IMG/VR virus record: IMGVR_UViG_3300035670_000424
Coordinates: 1-44,014 of that record
Direction: 5' to 3' (one strand)
Origin: a virus
DNA length: 44,014 nt
Within the stretch, counting starts at the first letter, position 1, and every line of letters begins with the position of its first letter. The notes beneath the pieces are model-generated. The model did no database searches and was not told the origin of the DNA. It saw only the letters and a program-made list of their open reading frames with translations. Both the position numbers and the translations under genes were made by a program. Shown piece after piece: positions 9,301 to 18,389 of this stretch.

Positions 9301-10322
9301 TCGGCCACGATGGTTGCCGTGAGGCCCATCTTAGGGTTGGCCGCGATGATGGCGTCTTGCTTCATCTGGACCATGACTTGATCACGGATGAAGTCAGCCT
9401 GTTGCGGAGAACCAGCGATACCAAACTGATCCCAATACTGTTCGGGGATGCCTTGCGTTACACGCGGGAGGTCCTTCTCAATGTCGTAGCCTTCCTGCGC
9501 TTGGAAGTTATAGGTCTCTATGGCGCGGTTGAGGTTAGGAACGAACCAGCTACGTTCGAAGGCAGTCTTCCACGTATTGGAGTATGAGACCCCATCAGGA
9601 CCGACACCAGTGAGCATGGCATCGTTCTGACCGCGCACGTAGGCTTCCTCGTCACTATCGAAGTCAGGAGACTGTAGATCGGAGTAGGAGATGTCAGGAG
9701 CCTGTTGTCCCTGCGGGATCGAGGCGTAGGTTCCATCGTTCCCTTCCATCCGCTGAGGACCAGAGAACGAGTAGCCGGAATTGTCTTGTCCTGTCCTGCG
9801 GTACTCCTCCCACTGCTTCTTGGCATCGAGGTTGGCAGTAACGTAGCGATCAGGTGTCGAAGGAGGGAGTGAGTTGGTGACAGGGAGGTTATGTCCCGCC
9901 ATCAACTTCACAGCCTTCTGTCTATGCCCGTGCATCTGGTAACGGACCTTGTCAGCCACCGTGCCGGGAGCACCACCATTCTTGGCGTCCGAGCGATTGT
10001 AGAGGCCCGGAGCGCCAGCGTTGATGGTCGAGTACATGTCAAGCAAGCCCATACCAGGCTTGAAGCCTTCTCGTTGTAGATAGTCGGCAGAGGCCCCGAC
10101 AAGCTCATCAATCGACTTGCCGGGGAGGTATCCATACTGCTTACGCTGCGGCTCACCCATCTGGATGAACCCGATGTGACGGCCCCACTTGGTAGTGGGA
10201 CCCTTCTGCCACGGATCGTAAGTGCCTCCGGTTTCATACGAGATGACTGTGGCAAAATCCACCGGGTTAGCACCAATACGCTTGGCGTGTTTGGCGATAG
10301 CCAACCGGAGTTCTTCAGACAT
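6348..10322 (-). CDS. Internal virion protein with transglycosylase domain (gp16-like)
   Basis: This 1324-residue protein is almost the same length as T7 gp16 (1318), the ejected core protein that opens peptidoglycan and forms the DNA channel across the envelope. An N-terminal lytic transglycosylase-like domain is visible: SYETGGTYDPW, with E30 as the likely catalytic acid, then GFIQMGEPQRKQYGY. Further in, glycine and alanine rich hydrophobic segments (residues about 350-430, including YAIALGAGMVVGGALGYFAR) may be membrane-active. The long C-terminal half is helical. It follows the gp15-like gene by two bases with AAGGATTAAGA before the ATG. Confidence 0.95.
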   Translation of the reverse strand: MSEELRLAIAKHAKRIGANPVDFATVISYETGGTYDPWQKGPTTKWGRHIGFIQMGEPQRKQYGYLPGKSIDELVGASADYLQREGFKPGMGLLDMYSTINAGAPGLYNRSDAKNGGAPGTVADKVRYQMHGHRQKAVKLMAGHNLPVTNSLPPSTPDRYVTANLDAKKQWEEYRRTGQDNSGYSFSGPQRMEGNDGTYASIPQGQQAPDISYSDLQSPDFDSDEEAYVRGQNDAMLTGVGPDGVSYSNTWKTAFERSWFVPNLNRAIETYNFQAQEGYDIEKDLPRVTQGIPEQYWDQFGIAGSPQQADFIRDQVMVQMKQDAIIAANPKMGLTATIVAETLDPATAVAAFGGEALAPFILATKATRVGRTIRGAFGAGLGNVAAEAALDAVDPRERGVSDYAIALGAGMVVGGALGYFARGNSPVDAAINRELVEMGNKTIADAERRGSAGAAANPQTSMAENVLPSDADFDFEDMVGAEDASLGRKVGNVTSKPFGRIADPVTKSEDIGGAAFAFTRQIIPDPRGARNGETVDITVVDRFNQMYNATRTDWETTAFPQYEKWAKRNLSGWSRVKNRLRVDDTEVNEFFRLVNEYVEETDPIKKAAFDPEVKVVGDKAAKVMNTFREEGVRAGIKGMPEEARPNYLPYYRDDQAWMEINEKFAFDDIKSAIFNEWKRKLPEASDELLTTLSEGYLKNISRAALNIQDPFQKVVASLDKDQLLAFIRDDLGVRDEKLIDQFMQLNVFRKDQGGAATPRVQSRALDLEGYKTKTFIKYKNDYKGKRDSRGGEEFSVRDFFVKNAHAQVMRYNRDMSGTLAFAKMKFYNPRTQEMLFDGIRDDADWAKAKDMISSSVLAKSPDKAAKVEDLMKDLDYVYNELKKGGGDNPRMSKIGRRLGIMAFINFMQNMGLNQAQEFVNIVSGTSLRTAFRAIPAYRRMLNDAGQSVPIDVVMRELQTLLGRGNNVLIGSRRYLLNEAQLGTEANSSAVGRAFDAGLAKAQAVVTKISGMEYVDNVLQNWAMLNAAQYFADLASKYGKKIDSGAFKMEDINGLFTRADAKRLRSLGLDDRKLVRILNSFRRHSGVTDKATRLKELNLEKWDPETLSAFRTALDRWASRAIQQNEIGTLSRYMSHPIAKIMLQFRSFVFGAYNKQTMYGINHMDGRQFAQWMLQLMAGAGTWYLYVKTLSLGEDNPEAYMKKRLGEPGSWDYYKNLGTAGLNRSGFTSIFPMIYDTGAAMTGAPRLEGRASDQVSALWGAPIFSYFDNMSKGIQAAKAAATENREISRQEVKAIVRTLFGNWLPLMALTGALTQDRPERAPRNN

Positions 10323-10324
10323 TC

Positions 10325-12964
10325 TTAATCCTTATCGGGTTTAGCGTTGTTCTTCTTGAGGCGCTCGATGGCATCAAGCTCATCGACGTTCCACCGCGTC
10401 ATGGCGGCTTCGATCTGTCTCTTGGAGTAGCCAGACCTACGGCGCTCCCCAGCAACGCGATCCCTCCAGACCTTCTCAACCGACTTGTGGTTCACAAAGC
10501 CAATGTCAGGGAGTTGCTGCTTGCGTCCATACTTGTCCGTCCATCCATCCTTAGCCAGCTTGCGTAGATTGCGAAGCTGGAAGTTGGAAAGATCACCAAG
10601 CTGACTTGGAGTCTTCGCTCCATAGAACACCTCAGGGTTATCCGTGTAGCCGTTGAAGATCGAGTCCTTCTTAGGCTCATCGCTGGTGAACATGTTGGTG
10701 ATCGTATCGATCAGCGCACCACCAGCAGAACGTCCTTCGGGATCGATAGGCTTGTCAGCGTTCTCGATGAACTCACTGGTCTGCTTGACTTCAGCAGCGG
10801 CCTCACGGCGGCTGGACTCAGCCTTGTAGTTCAGTTCGTTCTGGATGTCCTCATAGGTGAAGAAGGGAAGCTTCTTACTACGTCCATCCTGTTCCCTAGC
10901 GGAGAACGCACCGAGCCATTCACCATCCTGAGTAAGCGTGAACTTACCGTCAGCGACTTCCACCACTGTTACCTGATCAGGATCGAGTGGAGGGTTGAAC
11001 TTGCTGCCATGTAGCTCGACCTGATCACGGACGAACTGAGTGACGTTCTCTCCATACTGATCGCGTTCAGCTTCGGTCATGTTCGTGGGAAGCGTAATGT
11101 AAGACGTAGGGCCAACATCGATCTTCACCATCTCACTCTCGAAATCCCTGATAGCCTTCTCAAGGGAAGCCTTACCGTTGTTCGAACCGCTAGCTCCATA
11201 GACGGCAGCGCGGCGGATGATCTTCTCAATGTAAGGACCGGGAACCTTCTCGCGGAGTTCGAACTCAGATGAGCCAGAACCGAGAGCAACTTCAGATGCC
11301 CGCTGATAAGCAGGGTTATAGTTCTCAGGTTTGGAAGCAGTGAACGCCTGTGCGAATGCAGCCTCAGGAGACTGACCTCGCCTCTCGATCAGATCGTAAG
11401 TGACAGCGAAGAAGTCATCGACCTTGTCGCCACCTTCGCCCATGTTCTTGCGACGAACGTACTCGTTCCCACGGGTGTTCTTCCAGAGGTCATAAGCCCG
11501 CTGCATGTTGGGCGGAACCTTACCCTCAAGGAGCATACTCTCGTTGGCACCAGTGAGTACGTTGGCGAAGATGTTCTCCCACTCTGTTACCTTAAGCGAG
11601 GACTGACCAGCACGACGAGCGATGTCCCTGTCTACCGCAGCAACGGCGTCAGGTCCCTGCTTCGCAGCATTCTCGTAAGCTGTCCGGATGTTCTCATCGA
11701 GATAGTCCTGCGCCCTCGACGCGGGGATACGGTGTTCCTTACCATCCGAGGTCTTGATGACGCGGTCAGTGTAGTTCTGTCCACCATTCATCTCAAGGAA
11801 GTTAGCCCACACATCGTTCTTGAACTTCACTTCCTCAGCGGTCTTCTCGTTATCCACAGTACGCTTGAGTGTAGCTTCTCTCTGCTTACCGAGCTTCTCC
11901 CGCAGCTTTGCAGCACGTTCTGACGGATCAGGCCACAGGCGCTGAGCTACTTCGGAGTTGAAGAGGTCAGTGATCTGGTTCGGGGTGCTGTTAGGATCAT
12001 CGATAGCGGCATCAACAGTGTCGATGAACGTACCACTAAGAGCGGTGTTCTGATCCTCCCAAGCAGCGTTGGCCTTAGAGAGCATCTCGTTAATGCGTCC
12101 CGAGTACTCAGGAGTATCCGCAATCGGATCGATCTCGTTCTTCTTACCGCGCCTCATGTTTGCGAGAGCTTGCACCATTTCCACATCGCCCTGATCGGCG
12201 TAGTACTGGATGGTGTTCATCAGGAGATTGTTCGCAGCCTTGCCGTCGAGCATCCGCAGAGAGATGAACTCATCGAGACGAGCCTTAGCTTTCGCAGCCT
12301 TCTCCACAGGAGTAAGCTTCTTGTTGCTAGGCTTCTCGTTTGGCTTGACGTTGTCATCGCCAGGGACAGGGGCTTCCGCCGCGTTGACGATCCCCTTGTA
12401 CATCTCCTGACTGTTGACGGCATCGTAGTTCTCCTTCTGGAGTTCTTCGAACCACGTCTTCGTCTTGTCGAGGTAGGGTGCAATAGTCTTCCCGTAAGCT
12501 GCACGGGTAAGATCATCAGGCATCCCTTCCATGTCGCCCATGACCTTACGCTGCAAGAAGGCGTCTAGCGGTTCCTTTTCAGGGTCCCACTCACCGCTCT
12601 CTCGAGCCTCAGTCACGTACTGCTGGAGGACTTTGCCCTGTTCGTGCGCGAAGTTCTCACCCCACAGGCCACGATGGGCGTCCTTGGTAACATCGAACCG
12701 GGGATCAGCCATAAGCTGTTCCGGTGTCCATCCCGCTGCAATGTCGGGGAAGAAGTCCTTCTCCTCCTTCGGCTTCGGGCGTGATGCACCAAATCGAGCC
12801 ACAGACGAAGACAGACCAGCAAGACTGTCAGCGATGCGGAGGAGGTTGGAACCAGCGCCCTCCTGATTGACCGGACGCACCATTGCCACATCGACAACGG
12901 GAGCGGGCCTGAGGGAGGGGCGAAGGTTCAGGTCGGGCGTTTGTACCCTGCCGGGAGTAGCCAT
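10325..12964 (-). CDS. Internal virion protein (gp15-like)
   Basis: This 879-residue, mainly helical and highly charged protein has the place and scale of T7 gp15 (747), which joins gp14 and gp16 in the internal core and is ejected with the DNA. There is no signal peptide. The first 60 residues are proline rich and probably flexible (RVQTPDLNLRPSLRPAP). The assignment rests mostly on synteny between the gp14-like and gp16-like genes. Start at 12964 is preceded by GAGGG in the end of the upstream gene. Confidence 0.9.
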   Translation of the reverse strand: MATPGRVQTPDLNLRPSLRPAPVVDVAMVRPVNQEGAGSNLLRIADSLAGLSSSVARFGASRPKPKEEKDFFPDIAAGWTPEQLMADPRFDVTKDAHRGLWGENFAHEQGKVLQQYVTEARESGEWDPEKEPLDAFLQRKVMGDMEGMPDDLTRAAYGKTIAPYLDKTKTWFEELQKENYDAVNSQEMYKGIVNAAEAPVPGDDNVKPNEKPSNKKLTPVEKAAKAKARLDEFISLRMLDGKAANNLLMNTIQYYADQGDVEMVQALANMRRGKKNEIDPIADTPEYSGRINEMLSKANAAWEDQNTALSGTFIDTVDAAIDDPNSTPNQITDLFNSEVAQRLWPDPSERAAKLREKLGKQREATLKRTVDNEKTAEEVKFKNDVWANFLEMNGGQNYTDRVIKTSDGKEHRIPASRAQDYLDENIRTAYENAAKQGPDAVAAVDRDIARRAGQSSLKVTEWENIFANVLTGANESMLLEGKVPPNMQRAYDLWKNTRGNEYVRRKNMGEGGDKVDDFFAVTYDLIERRGQSPEAAFAQAFTASKPENYNPAYQRASEVALGSGSSEFELREKVPGPYIEKIIRRAAVYGASGSNNGKASLEKAIRDFESEMVKIDVGPTSYITLPTNMTEAERDQYGENVTQFVRDQVELHGSKFNPPLDPDQVTVVEVADGKFTLTQDGEWLGAFSAREQDGRSKKLPFFTYEDIQNELNYKAESSRREAAAEVKQTSEFIENADKPIDPEGRSAGGALIDTITNMFTSDEPKKDSIFNGYTDNPEVFYGAKTPSQLGDLSNFQLRNLRKLAKDGWTDKYGRKQQLPDIGFVNHKSVEKVWRDRVAGERRRSGYSKRQIEAAMTRWNVDELDAIERLKKNNAKPDKD

Positions 12965-12967
12965 TCG

Positions 12968-13507
12968 TTAAGCCCTCAGTTGATTGTAAGTAGTAGCCGC
13001 CTCAAGTCCCTGTCCAGCGATACGGATAGCCGCATCGAGGAAGGAGGGACGGGTAGGACGCGGCATGGAATTGATCTGCGACTGCGCCTGATTGCGCGTC
13101 TGGTCCATAGAGGCCCACAGGTAGTCGCGGCTCATCTGATAGTTCTGATCGACCGCATCATTGAAGCGGCCCTGCTTCGCGTAGTAGGAACCGAGAAGCT
13201 GAGTGAGGGAGTTCCCCTGCACACCTCCTTCAGCGCCAGCAACAGTGGCAGTAGCCCGCGCTTCCATCGCATCGATGTTCGCGTTCTGCTTCTCCATCGA
13301 GGCTGCGCTGCGCTCCTGTAGCCAGCGGTTCTGAGTATGCGCGTACTGATCACGCGCCATCTGCTGAGCGTTCTTGACGTTCTGCTTGTACATATCCATC
13401 TGTGCCTGATACTGCTGCTGTTGGCCCATAAAACCAACGACAGTAGAGGCTGCGCCGATGGCGAGTTGCAATCCGGCAAGCGCACCAGCGCCGAGCATGA
13501 TGCACAT
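12968..13507 (-). CDS. Internal virion protein (gp14-like)
   Basis: This 179-residue protein has a hydrophobic, glycine and alanine rich N-terminus (ALAGLQLAIGAASTVVGF, residues 9-26) followed by a long glutamine-rich coiled coil. This is the layout of T7 gp14 (196 residues), the internal core protein that forms the outer-membrane part of the ejection channel. It begins MCIM, like many homologues that begin MC. The start codon overlaps the stop of the upstream gene by one base. Confidence 0.88.
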   Translation of the reverse strand: MCIMLGAGALAGLQLAIGAASTVVGFMGQQQQYQAQMDMYKQNVKNAQQMARDQYAHTQNRWLQERSAASMEKQNANIDAMEARATATVAGAEGGVQGNSLTQLLGSYYAKQGRFNDAVDQNYQMSRDYLWASMDQTRNQAQSQINSMPRPTRPSFLDAAIRIAGQGLEAATTYNQLRA

Positions 13508-13971
13508 TAGTTGCTCCTGTGAAAAAAGAGGAATGGGACACTCTTGTCGTGTCCGATGTAGTGAGGCTCCGGGTTTATAGTGAAGCCTAGGCGTTTGAGC
13601 CAGTTGATGTGAACTGTGTTTCGACTGTCCACGAAGTTATGAAGAAGTCCGTAATCAGACAATCGTCTGTCTACCCACTTCTGACCCATCTTCACTAGGG
13701 ACACAGCGAACCGTTTCGCTTCATCTGTAGCCAGCATCCAAGGGATACCAGCAGCACAATCGATGTCCTTTCCCACGCCAAAGATTGCGAGAGGAGAACC
13801 ATCAGGACGGTAAGCGAACCATACGATGTCGCTCTCGTTGAACGAGGTGAGTAAGGGGATTAACGGGGAACTCCCCGTCATCGCCTTGATCTCTGCCTTG
13901 TCTGCTTCACGAAGAAGCGGTGCGATAGCGTATACATCCTTTTCGGATGCCGCCCTGATGTTGTATGTCAT
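13507..13971 (-). CDS. gp13-like protein with an acetyltransferase-like fold (DUF2833 type)
   Basis: This 154-residue protein occupies the T7 gene 13 position (internal virion protein A), directly after tail tube protein B with a 4-base ATGA overlap. The opening MTYNIRAASEKDVYAIAPLL and the ending HINWLKRLGF look like the first and last motifs of GNAT acetyltransferase folds, as in the phage family DUF2833. The central acetyl-CoA loop (R/QxxGxG/A) is not evident, so enzymatic activity is doubtful. A role in virion assembly is inferred from position. Confidence 0.78.
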   Translation of the reverse strand: MTYNIRAASEKDVYAIAPLLREADKAEIKAMTGSSPLIPLLTSFNESDIVWFAYRPDGSPLAIFGVGKDIDCAAGIPWMLATDEAKRFAVSLVKMGQKWVDRRLSDYGLLHNFVDSRNTVHINWLKRLGFTINPEPHYIGHDKSVPFLFFHRSN

Positions 13972-16415
13972 GCTCTCCTAGTCTTGGGGTACCAAAGTGC
14001 AACCCAATCGGCACTGATGATGCCTGACGGGACTGCGCTGTTATTGAGGATGTCGATAGACACTCGCGTGTTCTCACATTTGACAGGGAATGAGTAATCA
14101 CCGTCTTCAAGGACCAAGTCTTCGGTCTTGAACATGGGATCATCCAAGGCCCACGCATTGACAGCACTGTCATAGGTGAACTTGGCCCTGTTCTCAGGCG
14201 TCACTTCCACCGTGAAGTAACCTGTCTCAGCAAACGTGAGGCGAGTGCGAAGGATTTGGGTCCTGCCTTCTGTGACTACGATAGGCGCACCTCCAGCTTC
14301 CCTGCGGACATGGAACGGAGAGAACCTGTACTGGAAGGTATAAGGGATACCAGCGTACACCTTCTCATTCCTAGTATCCCCAACGAGACGCAAGGTCGTG
14401 CTGGAGAAGCTGTTGATGAGAAGCTTGTGTCCCGGTTTGTACGTACCGGATACAGAGTAGCCCGTCCACGCCTCGATGTTCGAAGGAACAACGTAGGGCA
14501 GCGTGTAGGATGTCCTGTTATTTCCAGCATCGAAGGTACCACCGGACAGTTCAACGCGCTGGTCGAGAAGGACCATGAAGTCCATCCCTGTGTCCTTTGC
14601 GCCGACCTGGCAGGGAACCTTGAGGATACGCACATCGGTACCATCGAGGATCGTCACGTAGAGATCGGTATCGATGAAGTCACATGACAGGATAGTCTTA
14701 CCGAAGTCCCAGTAGCTCCACGAAGCTTGAGGCTTCTCTCGTCCAGACCAGTAGTACTTGTAGACGTACAGGCGGTTCTGGAACATCGAGGACACACCAA
14801 CGAGCATGTTAAGCTCGATTGAGGAAGCAAGCTTGAAGATGTTCTTTGGGACGTAGTCAGGACAGTGAGAGTTGGCTTCCAGCGGTGGCTGGATCGTGCC
14901 TGTCTCATCTAACCACAACTCACGCACCACAGCACGGTCATTGTCCTTACCGACCCAATGCATGAAGGAACCGGAAGACACAGGTCTACAGGTCACATCA
15001 GCGGCGAACTCTCCGAGCAACCTGATGGCTGCACTCTTTGGAGTGAGTAGGTCACCACCAGTGATACGGAACTGTGCGTTCTCAGCGAAGCACAGAAGAT
15101 CACCATTGAATGAGTTAGCGTGGCGAAGAATGGCTACCTTCGGGTAGCTTGAACCAATGTCAATCGGGTCATTGTCGAGGATAGCCGTCAGCGTCTTGCG
15201 CCAGAAGTTGAAGAAGTCAGCAGCACCAGACAGGATAACGTTCTCGCCAGCAACGAAACCGAGACGGTTGCGGTGAAGGAACACATCGTTGATGGTCTGT
15301 CCGATGAAGGAAGGCTCAGGAGATTTCTCCTCATCACCGACAGCCCGGTCATTCCATGTAGCCCGCTTGAAGGTGAACGTACCATTACTCTCACGGACAA
15401 GAATGTGAGGCATGGTCGCTGCATCGAAACCAAGCTTTACTCCCGGCTTCCTGCTTTCCTTCCACACCTTCCCATCAAACTTGACCCAATAGTTGTCGAA
15501 GTTGTTGGAGCTTTCACCAGTGACCTCAACAACGAAGCCGCTAGGTCCCTCAGTCGGGAGATTAGAGAACCGCTGAGTAGAACCCTTGATGGTCTTCATG
15601 GCATTACCGTTGAAGCCATCGTTGCTGCTGATTGTGAAATCGACAGAGGAATTGGAGATGTGTAGTGCCGCACCGTAGCGAACTACAGACCAAGGAGCGG
15701 AGCCTAGTGTTGTCGTTCCTTCTACGTCTGAGTTATCCCAATTGGCTCCGAAACTAGAACCTTGGTTTTCAATGTAAGCATCCACCACGTTATTCGCGGT
15801 TGTGTTAATGCTGTTCTTCAGAGCGTACTCAAGCGTCTTGGCGATGACGGTGGTATCGATAGCATTATAGTGAGCACGGTTGGAGCCGTCAGGCGTCTGA
15901 TAAGCGGCGCTTTGAGACCCGTTTACAATGATCTGATACTGTCGAGCATAGTTACCAGCCAGCACGTTGACCAACGCTTCGGCAGGACGTACAGGCTCCA
16001 CATCGTTCCTCATCGCAGCCACTACGGACCTGTTCGTGATGAACGTGAAGTCAGCGATGGTGGTGACAGCGAAGCCCGTCTTGGGATCACTGTTGTTGAG
16101 GTAGGTCTTCCCATTGGGGAAGTTCACTGTCTTGGCGTTACCAGCAAGATCGTAGACGCGGAGGTCACCGTTGGTGATGAACACCAGATAACGCTCGACG
16201 GCGTCACGGTTGATCATGTGGACGTAAGCAGACGAAGAACCGGAGACAGTACCGATGTTCTTCACAAGCTGCGAAGGGGGCCTCTTGAGGAGACCACGGG
16301 TAAGGGTGGAGTAGCCATTGACTTGCTCCTCGCCCTGAGTAACCAGCCTCAGTGTCGCAGCCTGGGTACTCACCCCGTTAAGAAGGTTGGGGATAGAGCT
16401 AGTGAACGCGGACAT
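13968..16415 (-). CDS. Tail tubular protein B (gp12-like)
   Basis: This 815-residue protein forms the nozzle of the short tail, as T7 gp12 (794 residues). The N-terminus carries the family pattern: SSIPNLLNGVSTQAATLR, then QGEEQVNGYSTLTRGLLKRPP, matching T7's GGISQQ and QVNGW..E.GLQKRPP arrangement. The rest is a large beta-propeller-like region with repeated Tyr, Trp and Gly. It overlaps the tail tube A stop by one base. Confidence 0.96.
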   Translation of the reverse strand: MSAFTSSIPNLLNGVSTQAATLRLVTQGEEQVNGYSTLTRGLLKRPPSQLVKNIGTVSGSSSAYVHMINRDAVERYLVFITNGDLRVYDLAGNAKTVNFPNGKTYLNNSDPKTGFAVTTIADFTFITNRSVVAAMRNDVEPVRPAEALVNVLAGNYARQYQIIVNGSQSAAYQTPDGSNRAHYNAIDTTVIAKTLEYALKNSINTTANNVVDAYIENQGSSFGANWDNSDVEGTTTLGSAPWSVVRYGAALHISNSSVDFTISSNDGFNGNAMKTIKGSTQRFSNLPTEGPSGFVVEVTGESSNNFDNYWVKFDGKVWKESRKPGVKLGFDAATMPHILVRESNGTFTFKRATWNDRAVGDEEKSPEPSFIGQTINDVFLHRNRLGFVAGENVILSGAADFFNFWRKTLTAILDNDPIDIGSSYPKVAILRHANSFNGDLLCFAENAQFRITGGDLLTPKSAAIRLLGEFAADVTCRPVSSGSFMHWVGKDNDRAVVRELWLDETGTIQPPLEANSHCPDYVPKNIFKLASSIELNMLVGVSSMFQNRLYVYKYYWSGREKPQASWSYWDFGKTILSCDFIDTDLYVTILDGTDVRILKVPCQVGAKDTGMDFMVLLDQRVELSGGTFDAGNNRTSYTLPYVVPSNIEAWTGYSVSGTYKPGHKLLINSFSSTTLRLVGDTRNEKVYAGIPYTFQYRFSPFHVRREAGGAPIVVTEGRTQILRTRLTFAETGYFTVEVTPENRAKFTYDSAVNAWALDDPMFKTEDLVLEDGDYSFPVKCENTRVSIDILNNSAVPSGIISADWVALWYPKTRRA

Positions 16416-17002
16416 TAAATCCTCCGGCGAAGCATCTCTCGACCGCTGTCGCTGTCATTGAACATGTTGTAGTCAGCCGCCTCAGCTTCCTCCTTGATGA
16501 GTTCAAGGAACGCCTCGTTCTTCCTCTGTTGAGTGAACGAGTGACGGACTTCGTTGGACATGTCGGTGTCCACGAACTCAAGGCCAGCACAGGCGGTAAT
16601 GTAGGCGCGGGCAGTCTGCGGGAGTTCGTCCCACGCGAGACCAGTAACCATGTCCACCTTCACGCTTTCAGTGAAGATGAACGTGTGATCCTTAGGATCG
16701 TAGAGCTTGAGGCCGCGCTGCACCCAAGGCTTCTCATGGCGATCTTCCATGACCGGATCAACTCGTAGCACGTTGGCAGGAAGGACAAGATGTCCATCAC
16801 CATTCGGAGTGATCTCGTACTCATGGTCGGTATTGAACCACCAACCGCGAGATTGAACCTTGCGGGAGTGGTCGCGAAGCAGTCGAACGCACTGTTGTAC
16901 GTCAGCGTTGCCAGTGTCGAGCGAAGACACCTGACCCTCACCGATTGCATTCAGCATCTCGTTGACGGCTTCAAGTTCAGTAGTAAGGGTGATAGCGTCC
17001 AT
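16415..17002 (-). CDS. Tail tubular protein A / adaptor (gp11-like)
   Basis: This 195-residue protein (T7 gp11: 196) forms the ring between portal and nozzle. The helical opening (LTTELEAVNEMLNAIGEGQV) and the following RGWWFNT segment are typical of the family. It is the first gene after the strong terminator downstream of the capsid gene, so it depends on read-through or on processing. Its ATG at 17002 lies only about 12 bases after the terminator's T-tract. Confidence 0.95.
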   Translation of the reverse strand: MDAITLTTELEAVNEMLNAIGEGQVSSLDTGNADVQQCVRLLRDHSRKVQSRGWWFNTDHEYEITPNGDGHLVLPANVLRVDPVMEDRHEKPWVQRGLKLYDPKDHTFIFTESVKVDMVTGLAWDELPQTARAYITACAGLEFVDTDMSNEVRHSFTQQRKNEAFLELIKEEAEAADYNMFNDSDSGREMLRRRI

Positions 17003-17014
17003 TCGGCACCACGG

Positions 17015-17051
17015 AAAAAAAAGCCGAGGTCCACCCGAAGGCAGACCCCGG
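17015..17051 (-). terminator. Strong intrinsic terminator after the major capsid gene
   Basis: In the transcribed direction a GC-rich imperfect stem (17023-17051, tip near 17037) ends in eight consecutive T residues (17015-17022 read on the minus strand). This corresponds in position to T-phi of T7, which follows gene 10 and lets the capsid gene be expressed above the downstream tail genes. Confidence 0.9.
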
Positions 17052-17087
17052 CGGGGTTAGGATGATCCCTCAGTTAGAGGGAATGGA

Positions 17088-18026
17088 TTAGGCGCTCTTG
17101 AACTCGAAAGCGCACTCAGGACGCAGGATGCCGTGGCCGCAAGCGTACTTCGCGAGAAGCAGCGTGGCCTGACGGCGCGGGTCCCAAACGCTTTCGGAGC
17201 GAACATCCATCAGCTTGACGGTGCCGACAGCCCACGGATGCCAGCCGATGGCGACAGTCGTGGAGAAGTTGGCGCGGTAGCCAGCCGGAATGTTGGAGTT
17301 CGCGGAGTCGTTGGCCTGAGGCACCTTGTTCGACTTGACGATGGTGACGCCAGCCACGGTGCCCATCTGGCCCGTAGCGTAGCTGCCCACGCCGCCCCAA
17401 TCCTTGTTGATCAGGTCGGTCTTCTGGACCATCAGGTAGTACTGAGCGGGCTTCACACCCACATAACGCTCAGTCTCAGGGAGGCCCTTCTCATCGAAGG
17501 TCTGAGCCATCGTGTAGATGCCAGCCGCAAGCAGGGCAGCATCCGTGGCGAAGTTGGCGTTCGTGGCAGAACCGCCACCGTTGCCGCCAGTGATGGTGGC
17601 AGCAGCGCGGGCCGCGAGGACCAGGTTACGGGCCACGTTGCGGTCGTACTGGTCAGCGAGGGCTTCACCCATCTGCTTCGCGTACTCACCGCGCACATCG
17701 TAGTGGGACTTCAGTTCATCGATCTCAGCGATGTACTCGTTCGCCAGCAGAACGTCATCGATGGTGATGACGCGCTCAGCCTGGAGGATCGAGTTACGGC
17801 CCACGATCTCCGTACCCGGAGTGTGGTAACCAGCAGTCGCCGTACCGATTGCGGGGAACTGGTAGGACTTACCCTGCGAGATCGACTTCACACGGTGCTT
17901 ATCACCGAAGACGTTGGCAAGGTTGAAGGAGGCGAGGACTTCGCCAGAGAACATCTTGAGGAACAGGGCTTCCACATCGTTGGCCCCGTTGACCTGACCG
18001 ATGCGGGTCAGTGTCGCGTTAGACAT
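17088..18026 (-). CDS. Major capsid protein (gp10A-like)
   Basis: This is the HK97-fold shell protein, 312 residues (T7 gp10A: 345). Typical features are the N-terminal MSNATLTRIGQ, the segment FSGEVLASFN, SISQGKSYQFPAIG (E-loop region), and the helix DVRGEYAKQMGEALADQYD (spine helix). It is flanked by a long structured leader upstream and a strong terminator downstream, so expression should be high and separately controlled. A good ribosome site (CGGAGATAACTT) precedes the ATG. Confidence 0.97.
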   Translation of the reverse strand: MSNATLTRIGQVNGANDVEALFLKMFSGEVLASFNLANVFGDKHRVKSISQGKSYQFPAIGTATAGYHTPGTEIVGRNSILQAERVITIDDVLLANEYIAEIDELKSHYDVRGEYAKQMGEALADQYDRNVARNLVLAARAAATITGGNGGGSATNANFATDAALLAAGIYTMAQTFDEKGLPETERYVGVKPAQYYLMVQKTDLINKDWGGVGSYATGQMGTVAGVTIVKSNKVPQANDSANSNIPAGYRANFSTTVAIGWHPWAVGTVKLMDVRSESVWDPRRQATLLLAKYACGHGILRPECAFEFKSA

Positions 18027-18208
18027 AAGTTATCTCCGTGTAAGGATTGAGTTGGTTTTCACCTTCTCGAAACTCACACGCTGCACAGCGAGATTGTCCT
18101 GTCCGTATCCCCTCAGGGACACAGTTGCAGGGTCAAGAGTATCGCGTAGTGGTTCTGTAGAAGTCACCGTCGAGAGGACAGTGTGACTATAGAACACGGA
18201 GAGAAAAG

Positions 18209-18315
18209 CTGATGCGGCAGGATGGTAAGCCCTATACCTCCCGGTTTCTTCGGAGGCCCACTGCCTAGATCGATGGCGCTAAGTCTGTACATCTGTTTGA
18301 CAGACGCCGCATCAG
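18209..18315 (-). ncRNA. Cloverleaf-like RNA structure upstream of the capsid gene
   Basis: A 10-bp perfect stem closes this 107-nt element: CTGATGCGGC at 18209-18218 and GCCGCATCAG at 18306-18315. Inside are a 6-bp hairpin, GTCTGT/ACAGAC (18283-18305, directly abutting the closing stem), a 5-bp hairpin CCTCC/GGAGG (18237-18256), and weaker helices GCC/GGC (18263-18277) and GGTA/TACC (18224-18238, competing with the CCTCC helix). Several helices inside one long closing stem resemble a multi-branch RNA. No known RNA family is recognised, and transcription is assumed from gene direction. Confidence 0.5.
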
Positions 18316-18322
18316 GGAACGA

Positions 18323-18389
18323 TGTGTGGAGTTTGGGCCAGATGAGGTTACCCACCACCCGGAAGGATTGTCGCCCTCCCCTCCACACA
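18323..18389 (-). ncRNA. Stem-loop directly after the HslV-like gene
   Basis: A 9-bp perfect stem (TGTGTGGAG at 18323-18331 with CTCCACACA at 18381-18389) closes a 49-nt loop that can add a GGGC/GCCC helix (18335-18338 with 18373-18376). It begins seven bases after the HslV-like stop codon and has no T-run. An RNase III-type processing site or a transcript-protecting structure is more likely than a terminator. Confidence 0.45.

Noticed and set aside
18164-18388. 74-codon minus-strand frame in the structured leader
   Set aside because: Begins at GTG without a ribosome site, and covers the stem-loops; its residues follow the paired DNA and not a protein-like pattern.
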